Shown here: positions 39,901 through 52,853 of the stretch, in pieces
Layout of the letters: the number at the start of each line of letters is the position of its first letter
Numbering within the stretch: position 1 is the stretch's first letter
Assembly (NCBI RefSeq): GCF_001039355.2
Contig: NW_019774169.1
Coordinates: 178,136-242,135, forward strand
Source of the DNA: Lingula anatina
Lineage: Eukaryota; Brachiopoda; Lingulata; Lingulida; Lingulidae
Reading direction: 5' to 3'
DNA length: 64,000 bases
Position numbers and translations under genes: made by a program
Notes under the pieces: generated by a model
What the model saw: the letters and a program-made list of their open reading frames with translations, nothing else
Told to the model about the DNA's origin: nothing
Databases searched by the model: none

Positions 39901-42900
39901 AAATGTCATAGATATAATCAACGTAAAAAAATTTATAAGAGAATCTCAGTTTTAAACTATAAATTGTTTCTTATAAATATTCAGCAACATTATTTTTACC
40001 TTTTCTATTAGTTTAGCAGCAGCTTGGAGCTTCTTCAAGAAAAACATCTGCCACATCAAACTGCAAATTCCTAGAAATGATTGCCAAGACAATACATGTC
40101 ATTCCACATTTCTGTCTCTATGAAACAAAAGCCCAACCCTTAATACTACACATCAGAAAAAAATGCTTTTTATCTTGTTGCTTAAAGTATAATGGCCAAA
40201 TGCACACAAACCCATGGTTTAAACATCAATTTTCTTTCCCAATTGACAAAACAACCTTTAAAATAACTTACCATGCTGCAACACTCCATTTTGAACAAGT
40301 TTTAAAAAGTCCAGGGAATGCCTTAATTTGGTCACAACCTTCAAATAGAAGAGTAGCAATTCACAGTCTCTTAAAAGAGCTAATGTGATTTTTTTCAAGC
40401 AACAAAACTTATTTCTCTAGAGTGTAATGAAAATCAACAAAATTATCATACTCTGTGGCCAATGAAATGAAATGAATTACTCAGTTCCTGGTAATTATGT
40501 GCAAAAACATTTGTACAGTATCTATTACTGAGGGGTGTTATTTGCAATGAGATTTATCTGACTAGCAAAATTCCCACCTCCGGGTCTTTGTTCCACCTTA
40601 CTCCATACTCCCAGGCACAGTTAGCATACAACACATCCTGCTCCAGGCTGTGGGGAAACCTGATATGTAATGAATGTAAGAGATCTGGAAATGAATGACA
40701 GAAGTGAAAATATTACTGACAAATATCGGCTACTCGCAAAGCACAGGCTAAAAGTATTACAGAAAACTGAGTGCCTGGTTCTTTCATTCTTACTATACTT
40801 TCTGGTAATGTTCAAAGTTTTCCACTTCAATGTTCTTTATAAAAAGATGGTTTAAGTTTTAGTTTTGAGCCAAGTATATGTAAATTGAATTAAATTGTAA
40901 ATTGAATTTTATTTAAAGAAATCTGTGCCCACTTCAAAGCTGTATCATACATGCACTAAATTCCATGCAAAAACTTTTTTCACCTATATTTATAAATTTC
41001 TATTTCAGCTATTTAATTCATTGTAAAGATAATTGATACAAAATAGATAAGACAACTTTTTGTCCCCAATTCCAGACACCCATCTTACCCGTCATATCTT
41101 TAATATCAGTTTCTAGATGGCTGCTGGTTTCAGGAGACTTGGGGCATGTTATGGAAGAATCACTACCATCACTCGATGTTCTGATGACATATGGTAGGAA
41201 AGGTTTGGTTCCTATGTCCCTTGCAGAAGCCCATTTGGCAATGATTTCTGCTATAATTCCTTAAAATTTAGAAACTATGATAGTCAGTCAAAGAGATAAA
41301 AGAAAAGTCTTGCAAATTACTCCTCTGACTGTATGAAGATATTTTATACATGTAAATTATGGGATATCTGGTCTCCAATATAAGATTTGTTCTCGAAAAT
41401 CCTGGCATAAATACACGATTTTACTTATTGGAAGAGGCTCTTTTCTTTTAAATAACAAATGGGTAGTTTCCTTTAAAACATCAACTAATTTTTCAACATA
41501 GCCATATTAACTCACCTCTGCCTCCCTCTAGCACCTTGTTCACAGACACCTCTATATCAGCTGACTTGGTCACATGACTTGTGTCGTCTGCTTCCTTCCA
41601 CCTAAGCAAGCACTCCAGAAGAAGTAGATCTTCCAGCTGCTGGACAAGAATGTTCCATTTCTCATTTTCTAATGTAACTGCCTCCCATTCGGACATGTCA
41701 GTGTCTTCAGCTGCAGCTTTTTCATCCTGAGAAATGTTATTTTTGAATCTAACTTAAAGTTGCATATACAGCTTGATTAGTTTACCTAACAAGGGTAAAC
41801 TTTCTCAAAGATTTTCTTTTCAAATCAATTGCTTGGAAAATTTTCTTACTGTTCTAGTAATATCTAATTTATTGACAAATGTTGTTGATTAAAAGTAAAG
41901 CTCTAAAATACACTTAAGATTTCAAATACATCTCAATATTCTAATATCTAAGAAGAACACAAACCTTGTTTTTTCTGTATAAATACATAACACTCAAACT
42001 GACACTTCTACAAGTTTGCGCCAACATAAGTGAAGGACCAATATGGCTGGATGAACTGCATGCCGCACGGATCTTCTCCCACCAGGGGGCAGTGCGATTA
42101 GTCTCTGCTACCACCTCTTCCAGGTCTGAAAAGAATTGAAATTTAAATAAACTGGCATCATATGCAAAAGGAAAGTCATATTTAATGCTTTTTTCTTTAT
42201 ACAATGAAGTTAAAAATCTTGAAAATTTTGAAAATCTAATATTTATTTATTTATTTTAATCTTTGCCTCTCTCTCTACCTTTTCTCTCTGTGAATGCTTT
42301 TACCAAGCCATAGAGCCTCTCCATACAAGCTGTGGGCTGGAAGGTTTCTGACAACCAGTGGTTCCATAATAGTGACTGATGAGAAAAAAGGGGTTACAAG
42401 GTAGTATGCTGGGATTTATTCAGACTCTTAAATGACATACTGTTATAAAAAGATAGTTGTTGATCAATGAGTGGCAACTACAGATGTTTGCTCAGTTTGT
42501 CATTACACAAATTAGAAAATTCTAAGAAACATAACCTATTGGTATACTTGATACATAACAGAATATGGACATGTATACTTTAGATTTGATTAAAAAAATC
42601 AAATTCTTTAGCTTACCATTACTTGTTCTGGTAAAATTTTGGACATCAATTTAATATCCATAACATCTTCAACTTCACAGTTTCCATTAAGACAGGTCTT
42701 AAACAAAAAGGAACCTAAAGAAAAAATACAGTACTATTCCTAATGTAATTTCCTGGAAATAGTTAATCTTGCTCACAGATCATATCCAAGTAAAATTTCA
42801 AAATCTCAAGCTAATGGATTTTCAATGAAATGTATCTATTACATATTTCATATCTTGAGAACATTGAAAAGTATAAAGAGAGTGTAGACCTCCACCAAGG

Positions 42901-44584
42901 CAGCTCAATTCTCATTACTATTAATTTATTAATGAATCAATACCAACATACAATAACTGATTTAAGACCTATCATGAAAAATTAATCAAAATCCGTCATT
43001 AACTTTTTGATCCAGGCTGTTAAATGACAAACTAGCAAAGGCAAAAACAACCCCCTTGACAGAGGTAATATGTGAAACGCATATTCAACGGGGAATGCAA
43101 TTACATTATCGTTAATTCACTTTCTTTATCTAAAGTGTGATGAAAAATATCATACATACATACCCAACTTTTGTAACATCTCTGAATTCAAATCATGCCT
43201 TATATTGAGAGAGTAGGTCATGTCAGCCAGTTGGTCTTCTTTAGTTCTGTGAATGTGGCAAGTGAAGCAATTTAGGAACTGTGTCACTGTCAATTCGGAA
43301 TCAGCAGCAAATTTCACCTTATGCTCTCTGTTATCTGCCACAAGCTGCTTGTGTTTGTTAAGTAGGTCCAGCACTTCTTCTACCTCTGACTGAGTTAGGG
43401 AAAGCAAGGCCTGGAGCGACTAGAATGAAGGCAGGAAAATAAATAAGTGAATCAAAAGAGGATACAAGACAAAAAATGTTTATACTGAGAGAATAATGTA
43501 GGGAAGATCTCAGAGAAAAAATAAGACACTGTTCCTGATGTCCGAATTAGCAGACATACTTTTCGTTGCTTATACATCAGTTCCTTTCATAACACTATTG
43601 AATTAAAACTTTATATTACCTTTACTTCAATATTTATCTTCAAGTATCACATGTGTAAATTAAGCTATTTATTATTAACGTAGAATGTTGGGTCTATTCC
43701 TTTTAAGTATTTTCCCAAAAAAATTCAGCAACTGTTCAAACCATTTTACATACATTGTTAACAATTAGTAAGCAATTTTTTCACCTGTTGGGAATCCCTT
43801 TCTTTCTCAGTGCTTTCCTTTTCTGTCACTGTCTCCTCTTGTTTGCCAGCATTCAAACTATCCAGCATGCTATATGCATTCAGCAGTTCACTATATCCTT
43901 TACAAAACTGAAGCAGCATCTTACTGTCAACATCTATTGTAACTGCATCTGAAAAAACAAGGAAAATTCATATAGCAATTAATAATATTTACTTATACAT
44001 CTTTCAATAACAACCACTGGACTAAGGCTATGACAAAATTAAATTTTAAAACTTGTATTCTAATAGTATTGCATAAAAACCCTGCATCTCAATGAACTTT
44101 TTGTGAGCATATACTTTCCACAGATTCATATTATCAGTAACTGATGGTCTGTAGTGTTCCACATGCCTTGTTGTTCTATCTGCTCTACAATGGCTGAGAC
44201 CACACTGACCAAAACTTTCAATGGAATGTGTCTGGTGGTCAGAATCTTCTCCAAGCCCTGGGGACGGACATAACATGAGGTTTTGAGAATTAACAAATTT
44301 GTTCATCACTAAAGTTGTTTAGTATCCTTGTAATTCATCAACCACATTTTACTGTTTAAAATCAACACTGATCTGCACAAGGAAGATGTACTGAAAAAAG
44401 TTATTATATGTGCTTTATGTATGTATGACAGACATGCTATCTTATCACATATTTCAACAGAAAATGTGTAAGTTTTAAAGAAAAGAAAAGAGAAGAAAAG
44501 TAATCAGTTAATCAATTATTACCTGTTGCCTTATGCTGGCTATCTTTATGTCATAAAGGAGACTTATAAGCTCTGTTTCTGTGG
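36920..44584 (-). CDS. RAB3GAP2: Rab3 GAP non-catalytic subunit, exons 16-34 (single-copy 3' part)
   Basis: RAB3GAP2 pairs with RAB3GAP1 to form the Rab3 GTPase-activating and Rab18 exchange complex on membranes. Exons in transcript order: 44584-44523, 44257-44167, 43948-43785, 43419-43164, 42714-42617, 42375-42279, 42125-41965, 41726-41516, 41259-41089, 40684-40578, 40379-40272, 40070-40000, 39757-39722, 39545-39471, 39092-38877, 38679-38590, 37998-37804, 37469-37311, 37063-36920. Peptides match the vertebrate protein's C-terminal regulatory region, for example KLLQ-type helices, [38 protein letters not shown] and the end LVELIQTLQ. With exons 1-15 the coding length is 4,160 nt, one short of 1,387 codons (human 1,393 aa). 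Oddities: exon 17 uses a GC donor; exon 28 is only 36 nt; the exon 25/26 junction lacks one nucleotide. Confidence 0.95.
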
Positions 44585-44850
44585 CTGAAATGTAATGATA
44601 ATAATCAAGGTTAACTTCACCTACGCATAATAAAGGCAATGCCATAGGAACCATATTATATAACAGAATATGAAATAAAGCAGTAACAGCAACACAAATG
44701 TCTTTTTTTAAATTATTTACATTGATAATTATGTGGCAAGGTTTTCTATATGTATCAGCTGGAAGATATTTAATAATGAAATGCATTCAATTATGAATGT
44801 TATGTCTTCAGTGCTGATGTGACTGTGAGTAATGTCTCTAACTTTCACAC

Positions 44851-46010
44851 CTGTGCCATTCTGAACTTGTCTCAGTGCAGCCTTCAACTTTTTTAGCAAA
44901 TGGACATCTCTTGCCCTTTTGCTATTTTTGTCACTAAAAGAAAAAAAAACAAACATTAAAAATAGAACATATTTCAGTGAATTTCTCATCGTCAATGTCA
45001 AAGGCCATATGTTAAAAAAGCTTCCATGACACTGTAGGCTTTAAATCTTACTACATGGAAAAAATGTTAATGTACAAAGCAAAGAAAGCAGAAGGTATAT
45101 ATACATTATATACATATGCATGTTTGACACACTGACACAAAGTTATTACTTCCATGAACCAAATCTCTGCATATTTGCCACCAGATAACTTGATGACTAA
45201 ACTAGCACACTCACAGATCTTGAATAATGCATGCATGTCTACACACAGATGCATTATCAGCAGTGTAACCCTTACACACAATATAGCTTACCTCAATGCA
45301 AGGTGGAATGGGACATCAACTGTGCTTAAGTTTCCATGTGGATCAAGCAGGTAGCACATAAAATGGTTCTGTTTGACACCCCTGATAGTAACATTGTTCA
45401 ACCCAAGCATGCCATGTGACTGGTATAAAAGCTGACACCATTTGCTGACACTAAATGCAGCCACTCTAGGGCCTTGTTCTGCTGTCCATACCTAGAAACA
45501 ATCATGCGTTTATCTGACAAAATGTTTTCATGGATTTAAGGTAACTTTTCTGGGAACTCAAGATAAAACTGTACTCCTTATTTTCCACTGATTTTAAAAC
45601 CATAAGGAAATCTTTCAAAAGGCGGGAAACTCCCATGGCATTCCTAACCTTGTAATAAGGTGTATTTTGTGTCTACAACTGTACACTTTATGTACTAAAA
45701 CAATTGTAGACAAACTGTAGACCAGATACTTTCATTTCACGATGTTTTTCTTTGATCAGGCAAACAACAAAAGAAGGCAAATCTCCCCCCCCCCACCCCA
45801 ATTAAGATTGTCTGTGTAATTCACAAGAAGTTGCTTCACACTCTTCTGTATATATACTGCATCTCCATCTGTTCTCCTTCATAAAAACACCATTTACCTC
45901 CAAGAGGCCCCTCCTGGGTGCATATATCACCAGGAATAATGCCAGTCTGGAGCTCTGCTCATGTGGATCCTCTTTCACCTGGACCCAGCCTACCTGAGCA
46001 TCACGATAAC
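44851..46010 (-). CDS. RAB3GAP2: RAB3GAP2 exons 13-15, copy A
   Basis: Exon 13 at 46010-45898 ([19 protein letters not shown] to RRGLLE), exon 14 at 45491-45292 ([15 protein letters not shown] to DVPFHLAL) and exon 15 at 44933-44851 ([16 protein letters not shown]). The donor of exon 15 is ACAG|gtgtga, chosen because it leaves the 1 nt needed by exon 16 and aligns with the human protein. These exons cover the end of the N-terminal beta-propeller and the start of the helical part. This copy is contiguous with the unique 3' exons. Confidence 0.9.
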
Positions 46011-46029
46011 CTGAAATATGACAGACATT

Positions 46030-46574
46030 NNNNNNNNNNNNNNNNNNNNNNNNNNNNNNNNNNNNNNNNNNNNNNNNNNNNNNNNNNNNNNNNNNNNNNN
46101 NNNNNNNNNNNNNNNNNNNNNNNNNNNNNNNNNNNNNNNNNNNNNNNNNNNNNNNNNNNNNNNNNNNNNNNNNNNNNNNNNNNNNNNNNNNNNNNNNNNN
46201 NNNNNNNNNNNNNNNNNNNNNNNNNNNNNNNNNNNNNNNNNNNNNNNNNNNNNNNNNNNNNNNNNNNNNNNNNNNNNNNNNNNNNNNNNNNNNNNNNNNN
46301 NNNNNNNNNNNNNNNNNNNNNNNNNNNNNNNNNNNNNNNNNNNNNNNNNNNNNNNNNNNNNNNNNNNNNNNNNNNNNNNNNNNNNNNNNNNNNNNNNNNN
46401 NNNNNNNNNNNNNNNNNNNNNNNNNNNNNNNNNNNNNNNNNNNNNNNNNNNNNNNNNNNNNNNNNNNNNNNNNNNNNNNNNNNNNNNNNNNNNNNNNNNN
46501 NNNNNNNNNNNNNNNNNNNNNNNNNNNNNNNNNNNNNNNNNNNNNNNNNNNNNNNNNNNNNNNNNNNNNNNNNN
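46030..46574. other. Assembly gap, 545 N
   Basis: The sequence entering the gap (just past exon 13) and the sequence leaving it (within exon 15's donor region) overlap in map position, because exons 13-15 occur on both sides. The gap is therefore a mis-sized join of overlapping contigs, not missing gene sequence. Open frames that read across it have no meaning. Confidence 0.9.
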
Positions 46575-46585
46575 AACTTTCACAC

Positions 46586-47742
46586 CTGTGCCATTCTGAA
46601 CTTGTCTCAGTGCAGCCTTCAACTTTTTTAGCAAATGGACATCTCTTGCCCTTTTGCTATTTTTGTCACTAAAAGAAAAAAAAAACAAACATTAAAAATA
46701 GAACATATTTCAGTGAATTTCTCATCGTCAATGTCAAAGGCCATATGTTAAAAAAGCTTCCATGACACTGTAGGCTTTAAATCTTACATGGAAAAAATGT
46801 TAATGTACAAAGCAAAGAAAGCAGAAGGTATATATACATTATATACATATGCATGTTTGACACACTGACACAAAGTTATTACTTCCATGAACCAAATCTC
46901 TGCATATTTGCCACCAGATAACTTGATGACTAAACTAGCACACTCACAGATCTTGAATAATGCATGCATGTCTACACACAGATGCATTATCAGCAGTGTA
47001 ACCCTTACACACAATATAGCTTACCTCAATGCAAGGTGGAATGGGACATCAACTGTGCTTAAGTTTCCATGTGGATCAAGCAGGTAGCACATAAAATGGT
47101 TCTGTTTGACACCCCTGATAGTAACATTGTTCAACCCAAGCATGCCATGTGACTGGTATAAAAGCTGACACCATTTGCTGACACTAAATGCAGCCACTCT
47201 AGGGCCCTGTTCTGCTGTCCATACCTAGAAACAATCATGCGTTTATCTGACAAAATGTTTTCATGGATTTAAGGTAACTTTTCTGGGAACTCAAGATAAA
47301 ACTGTACTCCTTATTTTCCACTGATTTTAAAACCATAAGGAAATCTTTCAAAAGGCGGGAAACTCCCATGGCATTCCTAACCTTGTAATAAGGTGTATTT
47401 TGTGTCTACAACTGTACACTTTATGTACTAAAACAATTGTAGACAAACTGTAGACCAGATACTTTCATTTCACGATGTTTTTCTTTGATCAGGCAAACAA
47501 CAAAAGAAGGCAAATCTCCCCCCCCCACCCCAATTAAGATTGTCTGTGTAATTCACAAGAAGTTGCTTCACACTCTTCTGTATATATGCTGCATCTCCAT
47601 CTGTTCTCCTTCATAAAAACACCATTTACCTCCAAGAGGCCCCTCCTGGGTGCATATATCACCAGGAATAACGCCAGTCGGGAGCTCTGCTCATGTGGAT
47701 CCTCTTTCACCTGGACCCAGCCTACCTGAGCATCACGATAAC
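46586..47742 (-). CDS. RAB3GAP2: RAB3GAP2 exons 13-15, copy B
   Basis: Exon 13 at 47742-47630, exon 14 at 47224-47025 and exon 15 at 46668-46586. They encode the same peptides as copy A; the exon 13 differences (CGA/AGA, GCG/GCA) are silent. This copy is contiguous with exons 1-12 at 48,071-52,853. It is probably the second allele, placed after the gap. Using both copies in one transcript would repeat 132 codons of the propeller and is not expected. Confidence 0.85.
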
Positions 47743-48070
47743 CTGAAATATGACAGACATTCACAACCTTTAAAGAACATGTACCTATTATTTCTCTCCA
47801 AAGATCTAAATCTGACCAAATCTGACTCTATTCTGATTTCATTCAACATACCCCAGGCCAGTTAATAAAGTCGTAATGAGTTAATAATTTCTCATCACTT
47901 TTTGTTCACTTTATCCATTCTAAATACCCAATTGCAGAAATAAGCAAACGGCACACTATGACTGTCATTAGGTATTGCTATATTTGGGAAAACCAACCCT
48001 TCTGTTACCCAGAGCTGTTATTTCTTACATTGTAAATAAAAAAAATTTAATAAATTTTTAAAAAACTGAC

Positions 48071-51000
48071 CTTTCCACATCCTGACAGCTCTTCCTTTCA
48101 AGATATCAACTAACAAAACTCTTCCATAACTGTCTGTGACAGCAGCCAGGTTGTTGTTTGGAGAGAGTACAATGCTCTCTCCCTGTCTGTGCTTGTCTGG
48201 CAGACCACTCCTACAAACATCAGGATATTGTTGTAAAGATGTTATAATAAGTCATCAATACAAAACTCTTTCAGTAATCTTACAAATACAAATTTCTGTG
48301 ACAGCATAGAGGTATCACTGAAAATTTCCTAAAAATTAAACATAAAATATATAAATGTATAGTATATATTATCTTCTTTTATTTAAGAAAATGGAATATG
48401 TTAGGCTAAAATCCATGTCGCATTAATATTCAGTTTTTTCGTTGAGTCAAATGGAATTCCAACCATATAAATCCATATGTATATAAATATATATCAAAAA
48501 TTAAACATTAAATACATAAATGTATAGTACATATTATTCTCTTTTATTTAAGAAAATGGAATATGTTAGGCTAAAATCCATGTCGCATTAATATTCAGTT
48601 TTTTCATTGAGTCAAATAGAATTCCAACCATATAGGTCCATATCTATCTATCTATCTATCTATCTATCAAATTTATAGATAACAGCTTTTGATAAATAAA
48701 TTTCAATTCAACAGTGCCTTATAAACAAGGGCGTGGCTGGTTCTACTTTTGGCTTGTGTCTTTCTTTGTTTTCTTCAGTGTTATGCTTGATACCAAACCA
48801 ACCACTGGAAAAAATAAAAATTGTTATTATTGTAACCCATAAAATGTTACTTTCAGGTAAATGAAAAGAAAGGAGTTTTACTCTGCTATGTCAAGGCAGT
48901 CTTTATGAGAAATACACAATATATGTAGCAGAATAATGGAACCAAATCCCATTGTCTTTTCAATACATATTATTTCTAAACACTTGTCATGTAATCGATT
49001 CAAACCAATGTCTATTAAGCAAACTATTTTGCCTGTTGATTTTCAAAAAAATTTCATGTTATCGATAAACAAGCACAATCACAGCTAACAAACTGTACTA
49101 AAAGAGACTTACTTTGGTGCCTGAAATTAGCTTTACCAAAATCCCAAATGATTCCCTTACCATACATCATATAGTATAGCAAAAGCAATCTGGTGGTAAT
49201 CCAAAATTATTTTCCCTTGTCTAATTTAGATCTGTTGCGATGAGGCCTGAAAGTTACACCTTACCTTGCAGCACTAAGGAAGGCAGACTTGAGTTTATGT
49301 GCTACTGCATATGCCACATCTGATAAAAGTGGCTGAGCTGAGCCCTAAAAAATTGACAAATCACTATTGGGTAACACAATTCCTGCAACAATTTGAGAAC
49401 AGCAAATAAAACACATCCATTATAAGAAAAACAGCTGAACAAGAACTTCATATTGGACTTTGCTTTAGGTCTTATTTCCTCTCAGTGTGTAGTATTCTTC
49501 TGCCCAGGACTCTGCTTCATTAGTTTAATAAAGACAGAACTACCAATAAATGCAAGTCCAACATAGCAGACTTTACAGTTTACAAATTTACAGAAAGACA
49601 TATTTACCTCCATAGCATGAAAGAAGCCCACAAAGGGCCCAGATCCTGTGGTGGTGTATATGGCAGCTGCAGGGGGAGTGGGTTTGATGGTGGCACTATA
49701 CCCACCCCACAGAGAGGCTGTCTCCAACTGGTCAAAGGCACAGGGGGTCACAACACCTAAAACAAGGAGTCTTACTTGGACATACTGTTGAAATGCTGTA
49801 TTCTAAAGTGTAACGTCAATGCAGATGTACCCACTTAATTTGAAATCTAAAGATTGATTATACAATCAAACAAGATAATGAATTCTTATGAAGGTAAGAT
49901 TTTCTATTCATCTGAGAAAAATTGTCATTAAAGAAAATTGACATACCAAACTCCAAGCCCTTTTGCCTACACCCCCCCCCCCCCCACACAACAGCAAATA
50001 TTGAGCATGAAATATATCTTTTCAAAATATAACATTTAACTTCATTTTAATGTACTAACCACAGCTCACATGTCCTGTGACAGCATCCTGCTCTTGCAGG
50101 CCCCACTTCTTGTAAGCCAGAGGAGGAGGAGTGATGGTGTCACTACCACTGGCTGCAGCTGATATTTAGAATGAGTTAAATTATGAAAAATATTTGGGAA
50201 AAAAAGAAAAATACTTATTAAAATTCACTTCAATAAATTGGAGCAACTCATTTGAGTTCCACTGGTTAAAATATGCCTAGCTGTAGAAATTTAACAATGT
50301 TCTTAATATGAGTAACCCATTAATACATAGGTGAATATGGAAAATCCTTATCTGTCATCTAAGGAAAGGGCCACCAAATAAAAATAATACCATAGAACTC
50401 TAAAATATCTCATATCTTAAAACACACCAAACATTTGATACCTCTAGCAACTTGGTTCCTGCATGCTCTCAAAGTCTGGAACAGACTGAAGCCATCTATT
50501 GTCACCAGAGACTTAGGATACAGAATGGTCAATTCTTCATGCTATAAAAGAGATCATTGTAGTTCTCCTTAATAGTGGTGTTCGAGAAGTATAAAGGTTA
50601 AAGAAAAAGCATTAGCAGTTTTAAAGTAAGTTGATACATAAAATCTAATCATACATAGAAATTAATTTGATAGAGTAGAAGGATAGGAAGGGTTTGCAAA
50701 TCAATAGTTTTTTTTTTTTTTTTTTTTTTCCCTAGGTGCTAATATATTCTAAAACTGTTCTAAATATAAGTGTTTACATTATTTGTACCTGTTCTGATGC
50801 TGCAGCATGTCTTGGTGGTTCATATGTTTTACATTTAAATTCCTGCACCATCTTTTCATGAAGCAGTTGTGACAACAAAAGCACTCCAGTCTACAAAAAA
50901 GAGAACAATTGCATTACTCATTTAGGAACTTTTGTTATCACAGAATATTCTTCCACTCAAAGAAATCACAAAATGACTTCACATAAATAAATCAGTTAAA

Positions 51001-52853
51001 ATATTCAAGAATTTAAGCAGCACCCATAAAATCTTTAATATTCACATTTAGTATATATATAGCTACTATATGAAACAATGTCTTGAAAATAAAACTTGCA
51101 AATAAACTCCCAAGCTATAACATATATATTTTATTAAATCACATCATCTTTAAAATGCATAGAGAAAGGTATAATTAGATAGCTTTTTTTTAAAAGATAT
51201 TTTGTTTAGAAATTTCATCAATCTTTTAAACAAATCTTACTCAAAACAACATTGGTTGTTATTTGTGAGTGGTGTTGGGTTTGGTGTCCACTGTGTTTCA
51301 TACCTCAGTATAAAACCTCACATAACCAGAGGTAAAGCCCACTATTACACATGTCCAGTCAGGTCCACCCTGGGTTGATCTGAATAAAGTATATAGCCAA
51401 ATATCAGTGAAATTCTAACGTCATTCCTAGCAATTTTCAGACCATATCACACCACAGAAGAATCATAACTACCGACTATAGCAGTGAAATGAGTATGTTT
51501 TATCTCAGTAATGTATAACTGTTCAAAAGAACTGTAAGTGCTGGATAATCTTTTACCTGATAATTTTTGGTATAAAGACAAAGATAATACATGTATAGAA
51601 TAACCATTATTCTAATATTTCTGAGCATTTACCTTTTTTGAGAAGCCAATGGCAGGCACAACAAGCTGGAAATCTTTTCTCTGTTAAAAACAAAATAAGG
51701 GTATTAAGGTTGCCATAAAATTGTCTCCATAAATTAGAATGTATTATCAAATATGATTTAGCAGAACACATGTTAATCATGTTACAAAAACATTTTAATT
51801 TCCTATCAGCGCATAATGCATTATGCTTCAAAAAAGTTTTAGACAAAAATGTCCAATTTAACAATCTACTCCATCTTCAGCTTTTCTCCTAAATGATTGT
51901 TGCATCCCTAGTAAAAAGAAACTAAAGAATAAATAGTATTAAGACACCAAGGAGAAAAAACAAATGTTTACCCTTCTTCTTGCTTCACCACTCCTTGCCA
52001 TGATATACAAAATTTTGTCTCCATTTCCCCTTCATCTGGTGTATATTTCTCTGCAAATGGTAATAAAACAATATCAATTGAACATATCCCAATGTGTGTA
52101 TGCCTGAGAACAATTAATTCATTAATTAAATCAATAAATTACTGTAATAGATAAAGGAAATTGGGCTTAGAAAAAATTTGTTCATTTCTAAAGATGTAAA
52201 AATCTTTATTTGTACCAATAAAACTTGAAGTTAGGTTTAATGCAAAACTGCACATGTGGAATATTGTGCAGGTATAGCAAAAGATGGATAAACCACAAAA
52301 TTGTGTTGCAAATTACGTACGACTCAGAATGACAAGTTTTTCATCATAGCCAATAGCTAGCAAGTCATTAGCTGGGGACAGTGATATCTTGCAGTCCTGC
52401 AGCCAAACATGTCCCTCCCCAGGTGAACCTGTGCTATCTTCTGAACCTTCCTCCTCTTCTTTCTCTTCGTCTTCAACCTTCCAGCCCCAGTCATTCCAAT
52501 CCCCTAAAATTTAGACAAGTTATATCATTGCAGGAACTTTCTATGGGGCTTTAATGAGTGTTTTTCAATTATGTCAGTGGAAAAAATTAAAACTGATAAT
52601 TAACTGCATGATTTTCAGGGACTTGAGTCAATGACTTGCCTCAGGTCTTGGGCTTTCTCCAGGGAGCACAAATCTTACAATAAACCGGTCTTATTTTGGC
52701 TATAATAACTGCCTTCTTCATTAAAATTTACTTAAAAAACTTACCTTCACTATCTTCTTGATTTTCATCCGTATCAACTGTCAAGGGGAACAAGAACTTT
52801 TTCACATTTCCGAGATCTTCAACACAGCAAGCAGTGCCAAGCTGGATGGACAT
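48071..52853 (-). CDS. RAB3GAP2: RAB3GAP2 exons 1-12, copy 1
   Basis: Exons in transcript order: 52853-52745, 52503-52321, 52050-51972, 51680-51633, 51379-51304, 50890-50789, 50541-50442, 50158-50060, 49756-49608, 49344-49265, 48804-48718, 48210-48071. All phases join. The product starts [15 protein letters not shown] and has an acidic linker with the [18 protein letters not shown] pattern. The N-terminal beta-propeller follows, with recognisable blocks such as [56 protein letters not shown] and [11 protein letters not shown]. Exon 11 must end at a GC donor (ATAAG|gcactg) to keep frame with exon 12, in both gene copies. The start ATG is the first in the exon and 332 bp from the divergent XRCC3 start. 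Confidence 0.95.
48331..48668. repeat. 165-bp tandem duplication plus (TATC)n in RAB3GAP2 intron 11
   Basis: A unit starting AAAAATTAAACATAAA at 48,331 is repeated from 48,496, followed by a TATC tetranucleotide array at 48,641-48,668. The corresponding intron at 55,3xx has only one unit but a longer TATC array, so this is a length polymorphism between the two copies. Confidence 0.85.

Noticed and set aside
45918-46688. Long open frames of more than 190 codons across 46,030-46,574
   Set aside because: They run through N bases. Only the ends are real sequence, and these belong to different, overlapping parts of RAB3GAP2.
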